Assembly: GCA_958299035.1 (NCBI GenBank)
Contig: CATQJL010000316.1
Location: 19,569,676-19,633,675, forward strand
From: Cylicocyclus nassatus
Lineage: Eukaryota; Nematoda; Chromadorea; Rhabditida; Strongylidae
Direction: 5' to 3'
DNA length: 64,000 nt
In this document: piece by piece, positions 46,286 to 57,610 of the stretch
Position numbering within the stretch: the first letter of the stretch is position 1
Layout of the letters: the number at the start of each line of letters is the position of its first letter
Made by a program: the position numbers and the translations under genes
Notes under the pieces: generated by a model
Seen by the model: only the letters and a program-made list of their open reading frames with translations
Databases searched by the model: none
Told to the model about the DNA's origin: nothing

Positions 46286-48244
46286 CTAATTTCTCTTCGT
46301 ATATGCTCCAACTTTCGCTCGCTTTTTCTCCAGTGTCTCTTCTAGCTGCCTAAGCGCCTCTATCTCACTCTGCTGTCTTTTGGATCTCATAGGAATTTCA
46401 TCGTTTCCATTTTCGTGTCCAATCTCCGGTGTGTTCTCTTCTCCCTTTTCATCAATGCTCTTGCGTTTAATCGCATGTGCAGGAGTAGTTATGGTTACTG
46501 CCACTGTTTTACCGCTTCCAAGGAATCGGGAGATTTGCCTGTTCAATTTAGCAAGGCCCTCTTTCGCTGTAGTAAACAATATCAGACTTTTTTCATAAAG
46601 GCCTTTAAGTAGAAAATGTTACCTGATTTGGCAACAAATGATGCTGCTTTTTTGATGGCGTTCCAAAGACCAGCCTTTTCCTGCTTATCCTCTCGCTGAA
46701 ATATTAGATAGCATATACGGAGTGAAGAGGTAATCAGTTTAGCAAAAAACACTGTGCAACAAGCAGGTTCACTCAAAATTTGTCAGAATCCTTCTCACCT
46801 TAAGAGAAACTTTGGCTGATATTCTCTTATCTGCAGGATTGTGCGAACCTTAACATTCACACCCTATTTCCCAGTTGTTATAAATTCTTCCTTTGAAAAC
46901 TGCCGCTTACCTTCCAAGGCTGCAGCGGGTATTTCAGGTTTTTCCCAGGGCTCCAACTCCTGTGTCGTACCAGAGACATCTTTTTCTAAATTTTTCCTTA
47001 CCAGTGATCTGTTATTTCTTCGGTGACTTGCAAAATAAGCAGGAAATCGGAATAAATGTTGACTTAGACAAAATGACGACAAGAAGTTCTCGTTACGATG
47101 ATACAGTCTTACGACGAGTTGTGAGCTATTACCGATTACCATCATAAGGCGACTAAAGTTGCGCAAGATTTGCTCAGAGATTTACATTTACTCATTATCA
47201 ACAAGACTCCAATTCGATAGATATTTCGCACATCTAATCTTTTAGTTAAAATGATTCACTTCTTCGGTTGCTGCTAATGGCGGGTCGCTTTCCAATTGCA
47301 TTTTTTTGTGTTCTTATCTAGTGTTATCATCTTTGTCAAATGCTTTTTATTACAAAAACGCAAAATCTGTCTTATGGTAGTCTGTTCACTGAATCAAAGC
47401 TTATAACGCAGGAGCTTTTATCAGAACGAATACGCGATGAAAGTACCATGCAAAAAAAGCCGCAAGAGGTGGAGAATGCTATTGCTGCAACAATAGGCAG
47501 CTACTAAAGTTACAAAACTCCACTCTTATGCTCTTCAATTAAGGGATTTACTACCGCACGATTTATGAGACGGTGCAGTAACTAAGGTCGGGTTTATACT
47601 CATTCGTAAGTTCCAGAACAATTCCAGCGCAGCAAACAATTTGACCACTGTGCTAAAATTATTCCGGAACTCACGGAGTATAAACCCAGCCTAAGTAGCG
47701 GTAAACAATACGTGTTAAAGGCAGTGGACAGGCAGAATGGACCCTTGTCAGATTTTGGTAGTTTCGGGTAGTAGACCTCCCAAGTACATCATAGCCCCAA
47801 GCCCACCTTCCAATTCATGCGTTAAGTCTTAAAAAAAGCGCTTCAAAACTCCACCAGCCCCGCCCACTTCCATTGAGTGGGCGTTATTGGTGGAATTTCG
47901 AAGCGCTTTTTCAGGACTTAGCGCATGAAGTGGAAGGTGGGCTTGGGGCTATGATGTACTTGGGGGGTCTACTACCCGAAACTACCAAAATCTGACAGGG
48001 GTCCGTTCTGCCTGTCCACTGCCTTTAAGGCTGTTTTATTCAAATTTTTGGGTCATCCGACGTTACCTCGAGGCGTGACCACAGCCTGCTCACGACGGCG
48101 ATCCTTATCTTCAACTCTTGCATCTCTGCGTTGCTCCTAAACAATGTAAATCAAAGATCCTTCTTTTCCCTGAATGCCCACCTCTCCCAGCGATCTGGCG
48201 TGACAAGATAAAATCAGAGCGAACAGCAGAAGAAATGCATACAT
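46286..48244 (-). CDS. Secreted precursor with cationic amphipathic helix (candidate antimicrobial peptide)
   Basis: Six minus-strand exons: 48244-48182, 48136-48067, 46985-46911, 46830-46799, 46695-46623 and 46566-46286. All junctions keep frame and the product is 197 residues. Residues 1-16 (MYAFLLLFALILSCHA) are a signal peptide. Residues 17-80 are highly charged. Residues 88-121 (AGLWNAIKKAASFVAKSAKE and on to RQISRFLG) have hydrophobic residues every 3-4 positions (L90, W91, I94, F100, V101, L109, L112, I116, F119, L120) and K/R on the other face, net about +6. Possible cleavage sites are KR 80-81, KRK 138-140 and the furin-type RSKR 165-168; an E/K/R-rich coil closes the chain. Signal peptide, charged pro-parts and a Trp-bearing cationic helix resemble cecropin- or dermaseptin-type precursors; no homologue is recognised, so antimicrobial activity is an inference. 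The third exon acceptor (aaatttag) is the least certain. Intron 2 (46986-48066) carries two MITEs. Confidence 0.75.
47586..47691. mobile_element. Small Harbinger-like MITE in an intron
   Basis: Inverted ends GGTCGGGTTTATACTC and the complement of GGCTGGGTTTATACTC, flanked by TAA at 47583-47585 and 47692-47694. The termini resemble those of the 43355-44760 element, which it may derive from. Confidence 0.8.
47719..48024. mobile_element. TTAA-target fold-back MITE in an intron
   Basis: Ends AGGCAGTGGACAGGCAGAA and complement, flanked by TTAA at 47715-47718 and 48025-48028. The whole 306 bp folds back around 47865-47885 (CCCGCCCACTTCC-ATTGAG-TGGGCG). AGGCAG-type ends relate it to 21154-22376. 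Confidence 0.85.
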
Positions 48245-48383
48245 GGTGGTATAATGACCAACTTACCTAAGAACTCCTTTTGAAGAGTATCTTATCATTC
48301 AGAATAAATAAACAGGAAGCATTCAAAGAGCATTCATAGAATTTCATGGTGGGTAAAATAGAAGGAAGCGTGATCCTTGAGAT

Positions 48384-48392
48384 ATTTATAGC
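48384..48392 (-). promoter_or_regulatory. Possible TATA box of the secreted-precursor gene
   Basis: On the minus strand TATAAATAT lies about 140 bp upstream of the ATG at 48244. A GTAAGT next to ttcttag about 20 bp before the ATG could be a 5' untranslated splice site or chance. Position is suggestive only. Confidence 0.3.
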
Positions 48393-51289
48393 CGTATGAG
48401 TTAGGGTATGTAATATGCGCAACAGATTCTACGCAGAAATCAGAATGGAAACTAAGATTGTCACGAGAGTGAATGAAGAAATTGAGAGATAGGCAGGATA
48501 TCAGATTAATGAATCACTTCTGTTATGCTTACTCTTTTTCATTTTGAAAAAATACCCTGTGCGAACTGCTTTTTCCAACATGACATGTCAAAGCACGCGC
48601 AAGGGACCAATTGCTTGCAAAGTACATTCTGGCGCAATCGGTTCTATCCGGGTCTACACATGAGCAATGATATCGCACGAGCACAAATAGCAAGCAGTAC
48701 AGTTTTGTAAGCTCAAATCTTCGACTTTCTTTGGGTCTGTCGAAAGTCTGTCGTTATAGCTCTGAGTTAACTTTGAGTTATGAGCTAAGGCGCACCTTTT
48801 CGATCACCTCAACAGGTGCCTGAATAAACCGGATCTGGAAAGCGGTGATATGGCAGGAGACTACGTAACCGGTAGTTCACCCTTAGTAGGGAAATATTGC
48901 CCAAATCGTTTTGCACAAGAATCAGCGCCACAAAAGCGCAACTAACCTCTGCAATAACTCCAAGTTTGCTGCACGTTCAGTCTATCGCAATGTTTAGAGG
49001 AAACTTTGAGTTTGGTTATAGAAAGAGAAATAAGTATAAAAGAAGAGGAGCAGCTAAAAAGTCCTCCGGGTACATTTTGATCGCAGTTTGGGGTATCTTG
49101 GTGCGCCGTATTTACAAATTTTTGGACTTTTGTGAAATCCTGACCTAAGAAGATTGTTCGGTACGCTGATCGAATTATGGTATTCATTTTCCACCTTGTT
49201 GTCATATAGCCGGGTTACGATTGGTTTACGGTAGACGAAGAAAATCACAAATTAGTCAAAAAATGGACCGGTGGGATTTTGGCGCGCTGACCATGAATAT
49301 GGTATTCAAAATATCTGAGGTGACATCCGGCAAGGTTTTGGTAAGCTTACGGTAAGTGAATCAAAGCGGCGGAATTAGCCGAAACTCGGTACAGTGGGGT
49401 TATTCGGATCGCAGATCACGGACAGTCTACCTGCTACGTACTTTGATGTCATCTGGAGCGACTAGGGTAGGTATATGGTAAGAAGTCACACACATAGCTA
49501 GGACCCAGTGAGGCTTTGGCGCGCCAACCAAAAGTTAACAAAACCCTTTATGCGGGGGTAAAGTAAGGGCCAGCTTTCCCCAAAAGGTTCATTCCGTTCA
49601 AATCTCAATAGTTCATTCATTATTGCACATGCCATCCGCTCTCCCTCTTTCTTTATCTCTCGCTTTCTTTCTTTCTCTCTCTCTCCCTCTCTATTGTTTG
49701 AAGCCGGCGATAAAATTACTTCTCGACAGGAACGAAAATGAGTGAAGCTTTGATATAACGTGTTTTGACATGCTTTGTGCTGATGCAATGAGTACATTAC
49801 GGCAAAACAACTTCAAGGTCAAGGTTGTGTCATGCCCTAACGGTTCAGTGACAGGATCATTAACCTAGACTCGAACAGATTCGAGTCCCAGTTTGAATGT
49901 CGCTTTTGCGGCGATGTTTATAACAGCTCATCAAACAGACAGCATATTAGAACTCAACCTTGAAAGGTGGAATTCGGAACTTCAAAAACAGAACTCAGTT
50001 TTTTAATAAGCAAAACTCTGGGGTTGTAGTAATTTGGTTGAATCTATCATTCTAACTAATTTTTCCTAAAACGTAGTAACTAGAAGCTTCAAATTATTTG
50101 CAATAAGATTCAGTGGGGAGGACACTCCTGCAAAGGGATGCAAATGGAGGAAATAATCGAACACACAATCATTTTCATACTTGTTCGCAATCACTGCATT
50201 TCACCAAATTTGCATCTCGGTTTGGAGCTGCGCCATAATAAAAGAATGAAAAGTTTTCTTTTCAAGAATGGAACTACTCGGAGTTTTGACCAATTCACTA
50301 CCGCCTCTGATCCTTCCTTCGCAAATGCTGTCCTCTCCTGTCCTTTCTACTTTTTGGATGCATTTGGTGCTGGTTGTAGTGTTGCAGAACTGAGGGCCCG
50401 TAGTAAACCACCGAAATACGTCGCAATGTAAAGAAACCGAGGACACGACGTGTCCAACTCAAGGACGTGCTGCTCATGACCCCTTTTTGGGCGCCGCAAA
50501 ACTTGAGCGCGCAAGCGCGATCGAACCCGTGGATGACCTTTTACGGCGCGCACTTCCACTGGCTACTGATAGCTTTTAGATGTCAACGAAATCAAAGCTA
50601 GTGAAGCAAAGATGCGACAGACAAAACAATCGCCCGCGCATCTGCCGAGCAAAGCGATGAGCAAGCTTGATGTGTGTTACGTAGGTTGCAAAAATATGTA
50701 CAGCCTTCCCATGTTCACTATCAAGTTGAATAGTGACGGCAGCGGGAGACGGTCTTTTCGCATGGGAGGTCTCCAGCGCTAACCTGATTTTGACTTGTCT
50801 TAACACGTCACGCACGCCGCAAATTTTTCTTCCCTGCTTTGCTTAGGCAAAAGCAGCCGCAGGGTGTATCGCGCGCGACAGCGGTCCTGTGTGGAAAGCC
50901 GTACGGTCGTGCGAATCGTCCTACACCCGACGACAGCTACGAAATGCGAATAACGCAGCGCCAATATTGGACGCCGCTAGGCTAACGGTGGCGGGTACGA
51001 GTACCATGTGAACGAATGTTTTCAAGTTATGGCTAGCTGACTTGTTTTACGTAAATAAGCGGAATTTGCTGATTTTCATTGGTAATAGAAGAAAAAAGAC
51101 AATACAAACATAGAATACTGACAATACATAAAGATTAAATGGAACGTTTCAAGGCCATTAACACTTTGGTTGGGAAAACACGAGCTATTGCATTAGCTGT
51201 AACGCTACACAGTTCCCCTTTTTTTAATTGGAAGGGAAACGCTGACACACAGCTAATGAAAAGCATTCCAGCAAATACAGGTTATAAAT
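48393..51289. other. Gene-poor stretch
   Basis: A polypyrimidine tract (CT-rich, 49634-49693) is the clearest landmark. The part 50440-51000 is GC-rich; the minus-strand frame 50576-50815 there is open and codon-like but has no motif or splice partner. Nothing else supported. Confidence 0.3.
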
Positions 51290-51420
51290 GACCAGTGCGT
51301 CACCTCTGCTTCGCAGAGGCTCGCACTGGCTCTACTATCTAGGCCCTACTCATTCTTGCATAATGATGGCATTGAACTCACCGAGCAATGCCGACTATCA
51401 CGAACCAAATGTAAGCAACT
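51290..51420 (+). repeat. Dispersed repeat, copy 2 (first copy at 6142-6262)
   Basis: It begins CCAGTGCGTCACCTCTGCTT and continues CTTCGCAGAGG, CTGG, CTACTATCTA, AACTCACCG and GACTATCA as in copy 1. Confidence 0.5.
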
Positions 51421-52739
51421 ACTCATTCCGAAAGCTTTTTTACGTGAAATCGGTGATTTCACGTAGATGAGACTTTTTGCAGGAGAAACGCAAATTTCTG
51501 TAGGTTTTTGATCTTCCAATGGTCTTGACAGTTGCATAAGAACAGCAGTCACGAGCTACATCTTTGTGCAAAAATCTTGTCAAATGCTCTGGTAAAACCT
51601 TGGCAAATTGACCATTTACGCAACCAATACATTTTAGCGCCTTTGTAAAGTAATGGGCTTTTGATCACTTTTTTGGGCCTAAGTTCATAGCTTGCACATT
51701 TACTTGGCATAAACATCTTCGACTCTGCAAAAAGTGGAATTAAGAACCCATTTTTGAGCACAAATGCAAAGTGAATCCATTTAACGTGCAGTTTCTGAGG
51801 GATCCACCCAGCGAATCTGCTCGTGCTTTGCATGTTGGACTTTCATGCGGGTGGCATGCGCTGCGCAAAATTTGAGCTAAGGAGGTTAACTGGAACACGC
51901 TCTACGATTTTCGTAACAGACACACTCTCACACACACAAACACACGAAGTCACGTAAACATCCTTAGCCCGTTATTATAAGTTATGATGCTAAGATGGAA
52001 GAATAAGGGTGATTGAGACATGGAGAAAAAATTTGGGGCACAAATGAGTTGCGATGTAAGAATGAAAAGAACAAAATGGTTTAAACACTACAAAATACAA
52101 ATAATTCAAATTCTGATGTAGTTTTTAGTTAAACTAGACTTAGCTTTTCCAGATTACAAAGAATATGGCAGCAGAAATACTCAGAAATCAGAAAGTGTCG
52201 TTAAGTCGCATTGACTTTTGGGCGCTTATCAGCTGCTGATATCGATTGCATTTGGCTTGTGTTCAACCTAGTGCTGTGTGCTTACGGTCCCTGCGCACAA
52301 GACGAACACGGCGTACTCGGGCCCACTATTTCTATTTCTCTGTCCCTTGCGTCACGACTTTCACGACGTGCTCGTCTCTGTGAAGAGGACGAGCACGTCC
52401 TGCAGTCACGACGTCCAGCGATTTCGCCGCGCGGCGGTTATAAGAGGTAGGCGCGCGAACCGCGGCCGAAACGACACGTGTTGAGTACGTGCGATATTTC
52501 GAACGTCGCGACCATCACGATGAGGGATTACCACGAGCCCTGATGCTTACAACGTCTAAAATGGGGTCAGATTTAAAATTCACATTTTTTCAAATTCTTC
52601 TTTTCATTTGCATTGTGCAGAAACCATCGTAGAGCCCCTGAAATCTTTTTCATCCTTCCTGGAAACGTTTTTTGGTTGAAATGCCAAAATGGCGCACATT
52701 GGCAGAAAAGCGGCTCAGATGCCGTTTTACATAACTTTG
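51421..52739. other. Intergenic stretch with a GC-rich hairpin
   Basis: A GC-rich island at 52280-52550 contains the hairpin CGACGTGCTCGTC...GACGAGCACGTCC near 52375-52405. A CA-rich tract is at 51920-51945. No gene supported. Confidence 0.3.
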
Positions 52740-52870
52740 CAGTCTCTCTATAATTGCCAAACACTATCGACCATAGATGCGATAGGTGGGGAAATTTCTC
52801 TGACCCCCTTCACTTTAGGGCTGGCATCTGGTTGACTCCTTTCACCTGAGATTGAGACTAGGATCAAGGC
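52740..52870 (-). repeat. Dispersed repeat R3, copy 2
   Basis: Complementary match to 32385-32490 through CACCTATCGCA, AGAGAAATTT and AGATGCCAGCCC blocks. Confidence 0.5.
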
Positions 52871-53031
52871 ATAACAGCAGAATCAAACAGCTGCTGCAAC
52901 GGCACTTTTTATTTAGAAAGGAAAGCTGCTCTTCTATTAAGACATCAAGACCGCAAGAGATTATCGAAACAACAGCGTTTTGTTGAAGAAACGCATGCTC
53001 GAGACCTTCTGCGCACTCAAGGTGGCGTTGC

Positions 53032-53990
53032 TAACGAAACATAATCAAAAATAAAAAAATGTCTGATTCTTTTAACATTGTACCAATGAATACACATTGT
53101 TGAAAAAAAGAGTTGAGCAAGTAGAAAGTCTGGACTAGCTAGTGATGGATGCATGTTTACTGACAAGAATCGTACCATACCTCCTTTCGCTAGAAAGAAA
53201 AATAGAAAATAAAAATTAGATTGCCCGCTTCTCAAGTTTTCGAATCATATACAGATGTTCGAGAAAGACCTTGTTGAAAAGATAATTGCCCAGAATTGGC
53301 TGATATTATAGCTAGATAAAACTGCACGTATCTCGCTTCACATAAAAGTTAGGAAAAAATGGAAAAAAATGGCCTACGTCGATTCCTCATGTTCTTAGCT
53401 ATCGAATGGTATATAAAGTGTTGGCGCGCAATGCTTTCCCAGTCCAAAAAAAGTTCTGCTTCGACGACCCATAAAAAGCCGGAGCGAGGTGGAGCAAGTT
53501 AGTATTGAATATCTCCACCTCATTTTTGAAAAGCCACAAGTTTTTTCACCCAACAACCCATACACCATTATAAAGTCCACGAAAAAGGGATTCGACGTAG
53601 GTCGTCACCTTTTGCTCTAGCTCCCCTTTACCTTGAAATACATGGCATTCTAGTTAAAAACATATGTGTTTTTGTGAAAAAATTTTTATGCGAAGAGTGA
53701 TTGAAAATGCCCAGTTGTCTAACCGTATTACAGAGCAAGACTTTGCCAGTGAAAGTCGACTGCCTCTTTTTTCTAACTTTCCTCTTTCTTTCAGAAATGG
53801 AGCGACAAGTGATTGCATAAAATCAACTGATGCTGAAACTAGATATGTTTTTATATCTGAATTCACAGAAGAGCCGGAAAAAAAGAAACGGCCTATGTCG
53901 ATTCTGTATGCTCCAAGCTTTCGAATGGTATGTTGACCGATGAAACATAAAGCTTTTCTGAGCCCGGAAAGTCTCTGTCAGATGACCTTC
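53032..53990 (-). repeat. Dispersed ~1-kb repeat, copy 2 (inverted relative to 30735-31750)
   Basis: All blocks of the 30735-31750 copy are found in reverse order and orientation. A block with CGAATGGTAT occurs twice (53395-53412 and 53918-53933), so the element itself contains a duplicated segment. The plus-strand frame ending at 53936 lies in this repeat and is broken in the other copy, so it is not called a gene. Confidence 0.55.
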
Positions 53991-54109
53991 CACTGCCTAA
54001 GCATCGAGGAAGTTTTATATTGCACTTCTGTACCACTTATTTTCCTTCTTTTCATTCTCATTCCCATAGACATGTAAGCTTACGTCAGCATTCACATCAA
54101 GGCCCATTT

Positions 54110-54250
54110 ATCCCCTTCACTTCTCTAGGTCAGAAATAGCCAAAACCCCCTTCACCTGAAAGGGCCCTGCTCCCCCTATCGCACCTATGCTATCGACTAT
54201 AGCCTGTCCGACTACCAATCCCTTTTTTTCACCTGGAGGGAGCCACCTTA
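54110..54250 (+). repeat. Dispersed repeat R3, copy 3
   Basis: Shares CCCTATCGCACCTATG, GACTATAG and surrounding C-rich blocks with the copies at 32385 and 52740; the most diverged of the three. Confidence 0.4.
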
Positions 54251-54438
54251 TTGACAAAAATACCTGTAAAAAGACTTTATAAAATAAATCTTTTGCGTGT
54301 GAACGCGGATGTGCAGGATGCCGATGGGCAGACCTTCGCACCGTCTTAGTATATGTCTTAAAGTTAAGATTTCTCAAAAACTTTCTCAAAAACTTTACGT
54401 ATTTGAAGTAGAAATCAACAGAATTGATCCGTCAACAT

Positions 54439-54761
54439 CAGTACCCAAGATTTCGGCTCCGGGGGTGAGGGGGGAAGGCGACAAAAAATTTTCTCTCATG
54501 AAGGTGCGGGCGTCAGCCAACTCCGAAAAATTTTTTGGTATACTCCCTAAAATTTTCGCGGGCTCAGAACCCTGAAATTTCAGAAAAAGGGGGGGTGGCG
54601 TCAGCCATGCCCCCGAAAAAATTCTTTTTAAGGGTTGAAATGACTTTTTCAGAATTTTCAAAATTATTTTAAAAATTTACAAGTGCAGACAAGTCATTTG
54701 CACAATTTTATAATCCATGTAAGTAACTTTCAAAAATGCGACCCCCCTCGGTACGCCACTG
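54439..54761. mobile_element. hAT MITE (CAGTGGCGTACC family), copy 1
   Basis: The perfect 8-bp duplication GTCAACAT lies at 54431-54438 and 54762-54769. The right end is the complement of CAGTGGCGTACCGAGGGGG; the left end CAGTACCC is eroded. The interior (ATTTCGGCTC, GCGTCAGCCA, CCCGAAAAAAT, ACAAGTGCAGACAAG) is collinear with the larger copy at 60438-62163, for which it gives the state before a Helitron landed. Confidence 0.85.
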
Positions 54762-54769
54762 GTCAACAT

Positions 54770-55790
54770 TATGATAGGTGCAGTAAGTGCGTTACAATTC
54801 CCGTTTCAGTTTCTCCAAATTTGGACAGCATTTACTAAGTGTGTATATGCATCTGAAACCTTGGGGTTTGCTCTACAAATTGACTTCAACAGACATCCTA
54901 AAAGATTTGGCTTTGGAGCCGATGATCTAAAGAGAAACGTTTCGAGTTCTTTTACTCCCTCTTTCTTCCCTTTTTCATCGGTTTAACATAATAAACTTCA
55001 TAACAGTAAAACTACAGGTTGATTAATTACTAGATACTCTCACCTCTTTGCTTGCTTTCTTGCTTTCTCCGCTGTTCAATGTCATTTTGTATGGGTTCGG
55101 CGTAAAGATTTTGCTGCGACAATTTTAGTCAGACAACTTAAGAAAAGCATTGTCCTTTGTTGCAAATACTAACATTGTCGCGACAAACAGACAATGTTTT
55201 TTTTGGAGGTTGTCCCTCTTTAAATTTTAGGCTTTTGGATGAATAACTCGAGAAGAAGACATATTGTAAACAAAGATTATCTTTTTTTCAAATCCTCTAT
55301 CTTTCCGTTCCAGTTCCTTTCAGGGCTGCCTACAGATGCTCACGGCCGACACTGAGAAACGAACTCGCCTACAAAACGTAAATTTTTGAGCTGTTTCTAG
55401 TTTCTGACAGTTCTTCGAAAGTTTCTGACAATTGAAATGTAATGTAATATTGTGTCGGTAATAAATTGTCAACTCCTAAATTCTCCAATTTGAGGCTGGA
55501 AATCTTTTTCGTTTGTTATTCTAAGAAGGTGAAGCAAGAGACTGATTAAGAAAAATAAGAATTTTCTGAAAGACATGCACATTTTATTGAATACCAAACG
55601 GAATGTCATGACAATATCAAACCAGAAAAATGTAAACGAACTTCTTACGCTATAGTTATTGTAAGGTTTGTTCTGTAGGAGGATGTTATAAGAGTAAATA
55701 ATATGCTGTCAACAAGCCCAATTAGGAGGAGGTGCTTCCTGTTTCTATGTGGCCAGAGCTTTGCCAGTTGAACAAAAGCTCTCGATAACT
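54770..55790. other. Intergenic stretch
   Basis: A plus-strand frame after an acceptor-like gtttcag (54808-54987) is open to a stop but has no upstream partner exon. No other feature. Confidence 0.3.
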
Positions 55791-55793
55791 TAA

Positions 55794-55987
55794 GGCCCCG
55801 GACAGACACGCGATTTGATCGTGGCGACTGAATCGCGACGAGGCAATTGTTACAACACCATTCCATGCCGATCAACTTGCATTTCGGTTGTGATACTTTT
55901 CCAGATTTTTGAATGTGAAATGAAAATGAATGGAAATGTCGGCGATTGAGTCGCGACGATCAAATCGCGTGAAGTCTGTCCGGGGCC
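55794..55987. mobile_element. Harbinger-like MITE
   Basis: Ends GGCCCCGGACAGAC and complement, flanked by TAA at 55791-55793 and 55988-55990. Inner parts are diverged inverted copies (CGCGATTTGATCGT near 55812 and its complement near 55965). Confidence 0.8.
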
Positions 55988-56121
55988 TAAAGTTGGCTCT
56001 GTTTGTCGGGTCTGACTAAATTGAATGCGCTTGTCCGTTCTTTCTTAAGAATGGTCATACCGCGAGCGACCTCAACAATGACTCTCGATACGAGACTTGG
56101 CATGCTCGAGAGCCTATGCTA

Positions 56122-56262
56122 GGTGCCAGAGTAAGCGAATATTTTGTTCAGGTTGGGGTCCCGCGCAGAACTGACGTCTCTCACCATGCTGGCGTCATTC
56201 CAAGTGACGTCAATTCTGCGCCGGATCCCAACCTGAACAAAATATTTGCTTACTCTGGCACC
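56122..56262. mobile_element. TA-target fold-back MITE
   Basis: Ends GGTGCCAGAGTAAGCGAATA and complement with TA at 56120-56121 and 56263-56264. Arms of about 60 bp pair with few mismatches (AATATTTTGTTCAGGTTGGG and complement). Confidence 0.8.
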
Positions 56263-56462
56263 TACCTATAAACCCAGTGCGAAAGTCAATCAAATGAGTG
56301 AGTTTGAGTTTCAGTCTTTGAGTCACTCGGAATTGACTTAATTCGAAGCCTTTTCTAACAATCTGTTGAAACCTTACAGCACCAATACTGCTGGGTCCAG
56401 AAACTTCCATAACAAAGTAAGATACTCAACAGGATGGCCTTTTGATGAGATATATATGTATG

Positions 56463-57410
56463 TATATAGTCGAATCATTTCATATGAGCATGTGTGTCAT
56501 TGCATACACTGGCCCGTAGTAAACCCCCATCAGGGCATCTCTCTTGAGGCGGACCGGAGTTGATCTCATCGCGCCTCAGCACATTGCCAGGAGAACGACT
56601 GATTTCGAGCAGATCACTTAGTGGACGATTGCATCTTCAACGGTGGAACGTTTTTGTCTTTTGCGCGTTACTGGCCGAATGGCTAAGACTAATGCGTTTC
56701 ATGGCCGTGGTTCGAGTTCGGCAAGCGGCACAGTTTTTGCTACTTGACCTGGCGACCTTTGATAGCGGCCGTTATCGAAAAAATCGATGATAGCCGCTGT
56801 CAGAGATTTCATTTAGCAAACAACAGGATAAAACAAATACGAAGTATTTTGGAATTCATACCAGGAAAAATTACACTTGGCGAAGAATCAGTAGAAAAGT
56901 AAATTCACCCTCTTGTTATCTAAAGCGGTTTCTTCAAGAAAAACAAGCAACAACTGCAAGAAAAAAAAAAGCAAAAAACCTTTTTTTACCAATTTCGTCG
57001 CGCAATCAGCTGTTCATCGATCCTCACTCGCTTAGGCGCCGGAAATTGTGCAGTCTTGGGAGTTTTGCACCGCAAAAGAACGTCAGCTGCTGTGTTTCGT
57101 AAGTTACTCGGGAGCAACATATGGAGCTTTTCTCCGTGCTCTCCTCTTTAGCACAGTATTTGCCTTATCTCGTCGCCCGGCTCATCTCCGATGACTCGGT
57201 CGGGAGCAGATCTCCCTGCCGGGCTTCATCTGAAGCTCACCTGTAGGGTGATTTTGCATACCTATACCACGGAAAGGTGGGCAGTTCTCATCTCACCCGA
57301 CAAACCCTCATATGAGGGTCTCAGGGAAGACCATCTCCCGTTACCGAGCTTTACTACGGGCCATTGTTCACCTTTGGCGCGCCCATCCTAGATTCTTAGA
57401 ACCGACAACC
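56463..57410 (+). repeat. Dispersed repeat interrupted by an inserted element
   Basis: The outer parts (56463-56509: GTCGAATCATTTCATAT, TGTGTGTCATTGCA; and 57370-57410: ACCTTTGGCG, ATCCTAGATT) match the complement of 57483-57610, where they are contiguous. The material between (56510-57363) is therefore an insertion. Confidence 0.5.
56510..57363. mobile_element. Inserted element with TGGCCCGTAGTAAA ends
   Basis: TGGCCCGTAGTAAA at 56510 and its complement at 57363 are its ends, and comparison with 57483-57610 shows that it interrupts a repeat. No clear target duplication. It includes a tRNA-like pair of boxes (TGGCCGAATGGC near 56672, GGTTCGAGTTC near 56709). Superfamily unknown. Confidence 0.45.
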
Positions 57411-57482
57411 TTTCAAGTAAGTGTTTTCGATATTTTTCAATGTTCTTTAATCTTTCTAGGTACTAGTCACCTCAAAGTGATA

Positions 57483-57610
57483 TAAGCGATGATAATCGGT
57501 AAGTCTCTTGCGTTTTTGCGATTGAAAATCCAGGATGAGAACGCCAAAGATGGACGGTGTGTGCAATGCCACACATGATTATATGAAATGATTCGACTGT
57601 ACCACCAACC
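57483..57610 (-). repeat. Dispersed repeat, uninterrupted copy
   Basis: Complement of 56463-56509 plus 57370-57410 without the 0.85-kb insertion. Confidence 0.5.

Noticed and set aside
49840..49920. tRNA-like string with GATTCGAGTCCC
   Set aside because: No A box at suitable distance and no cloverleaf pairing.
53664..53936. Plus-strand exon-like frame with acceptor and donor
   Set aside because: Falls in a dispersed repeat whose other copy (30735-31750) has stops at the same place.
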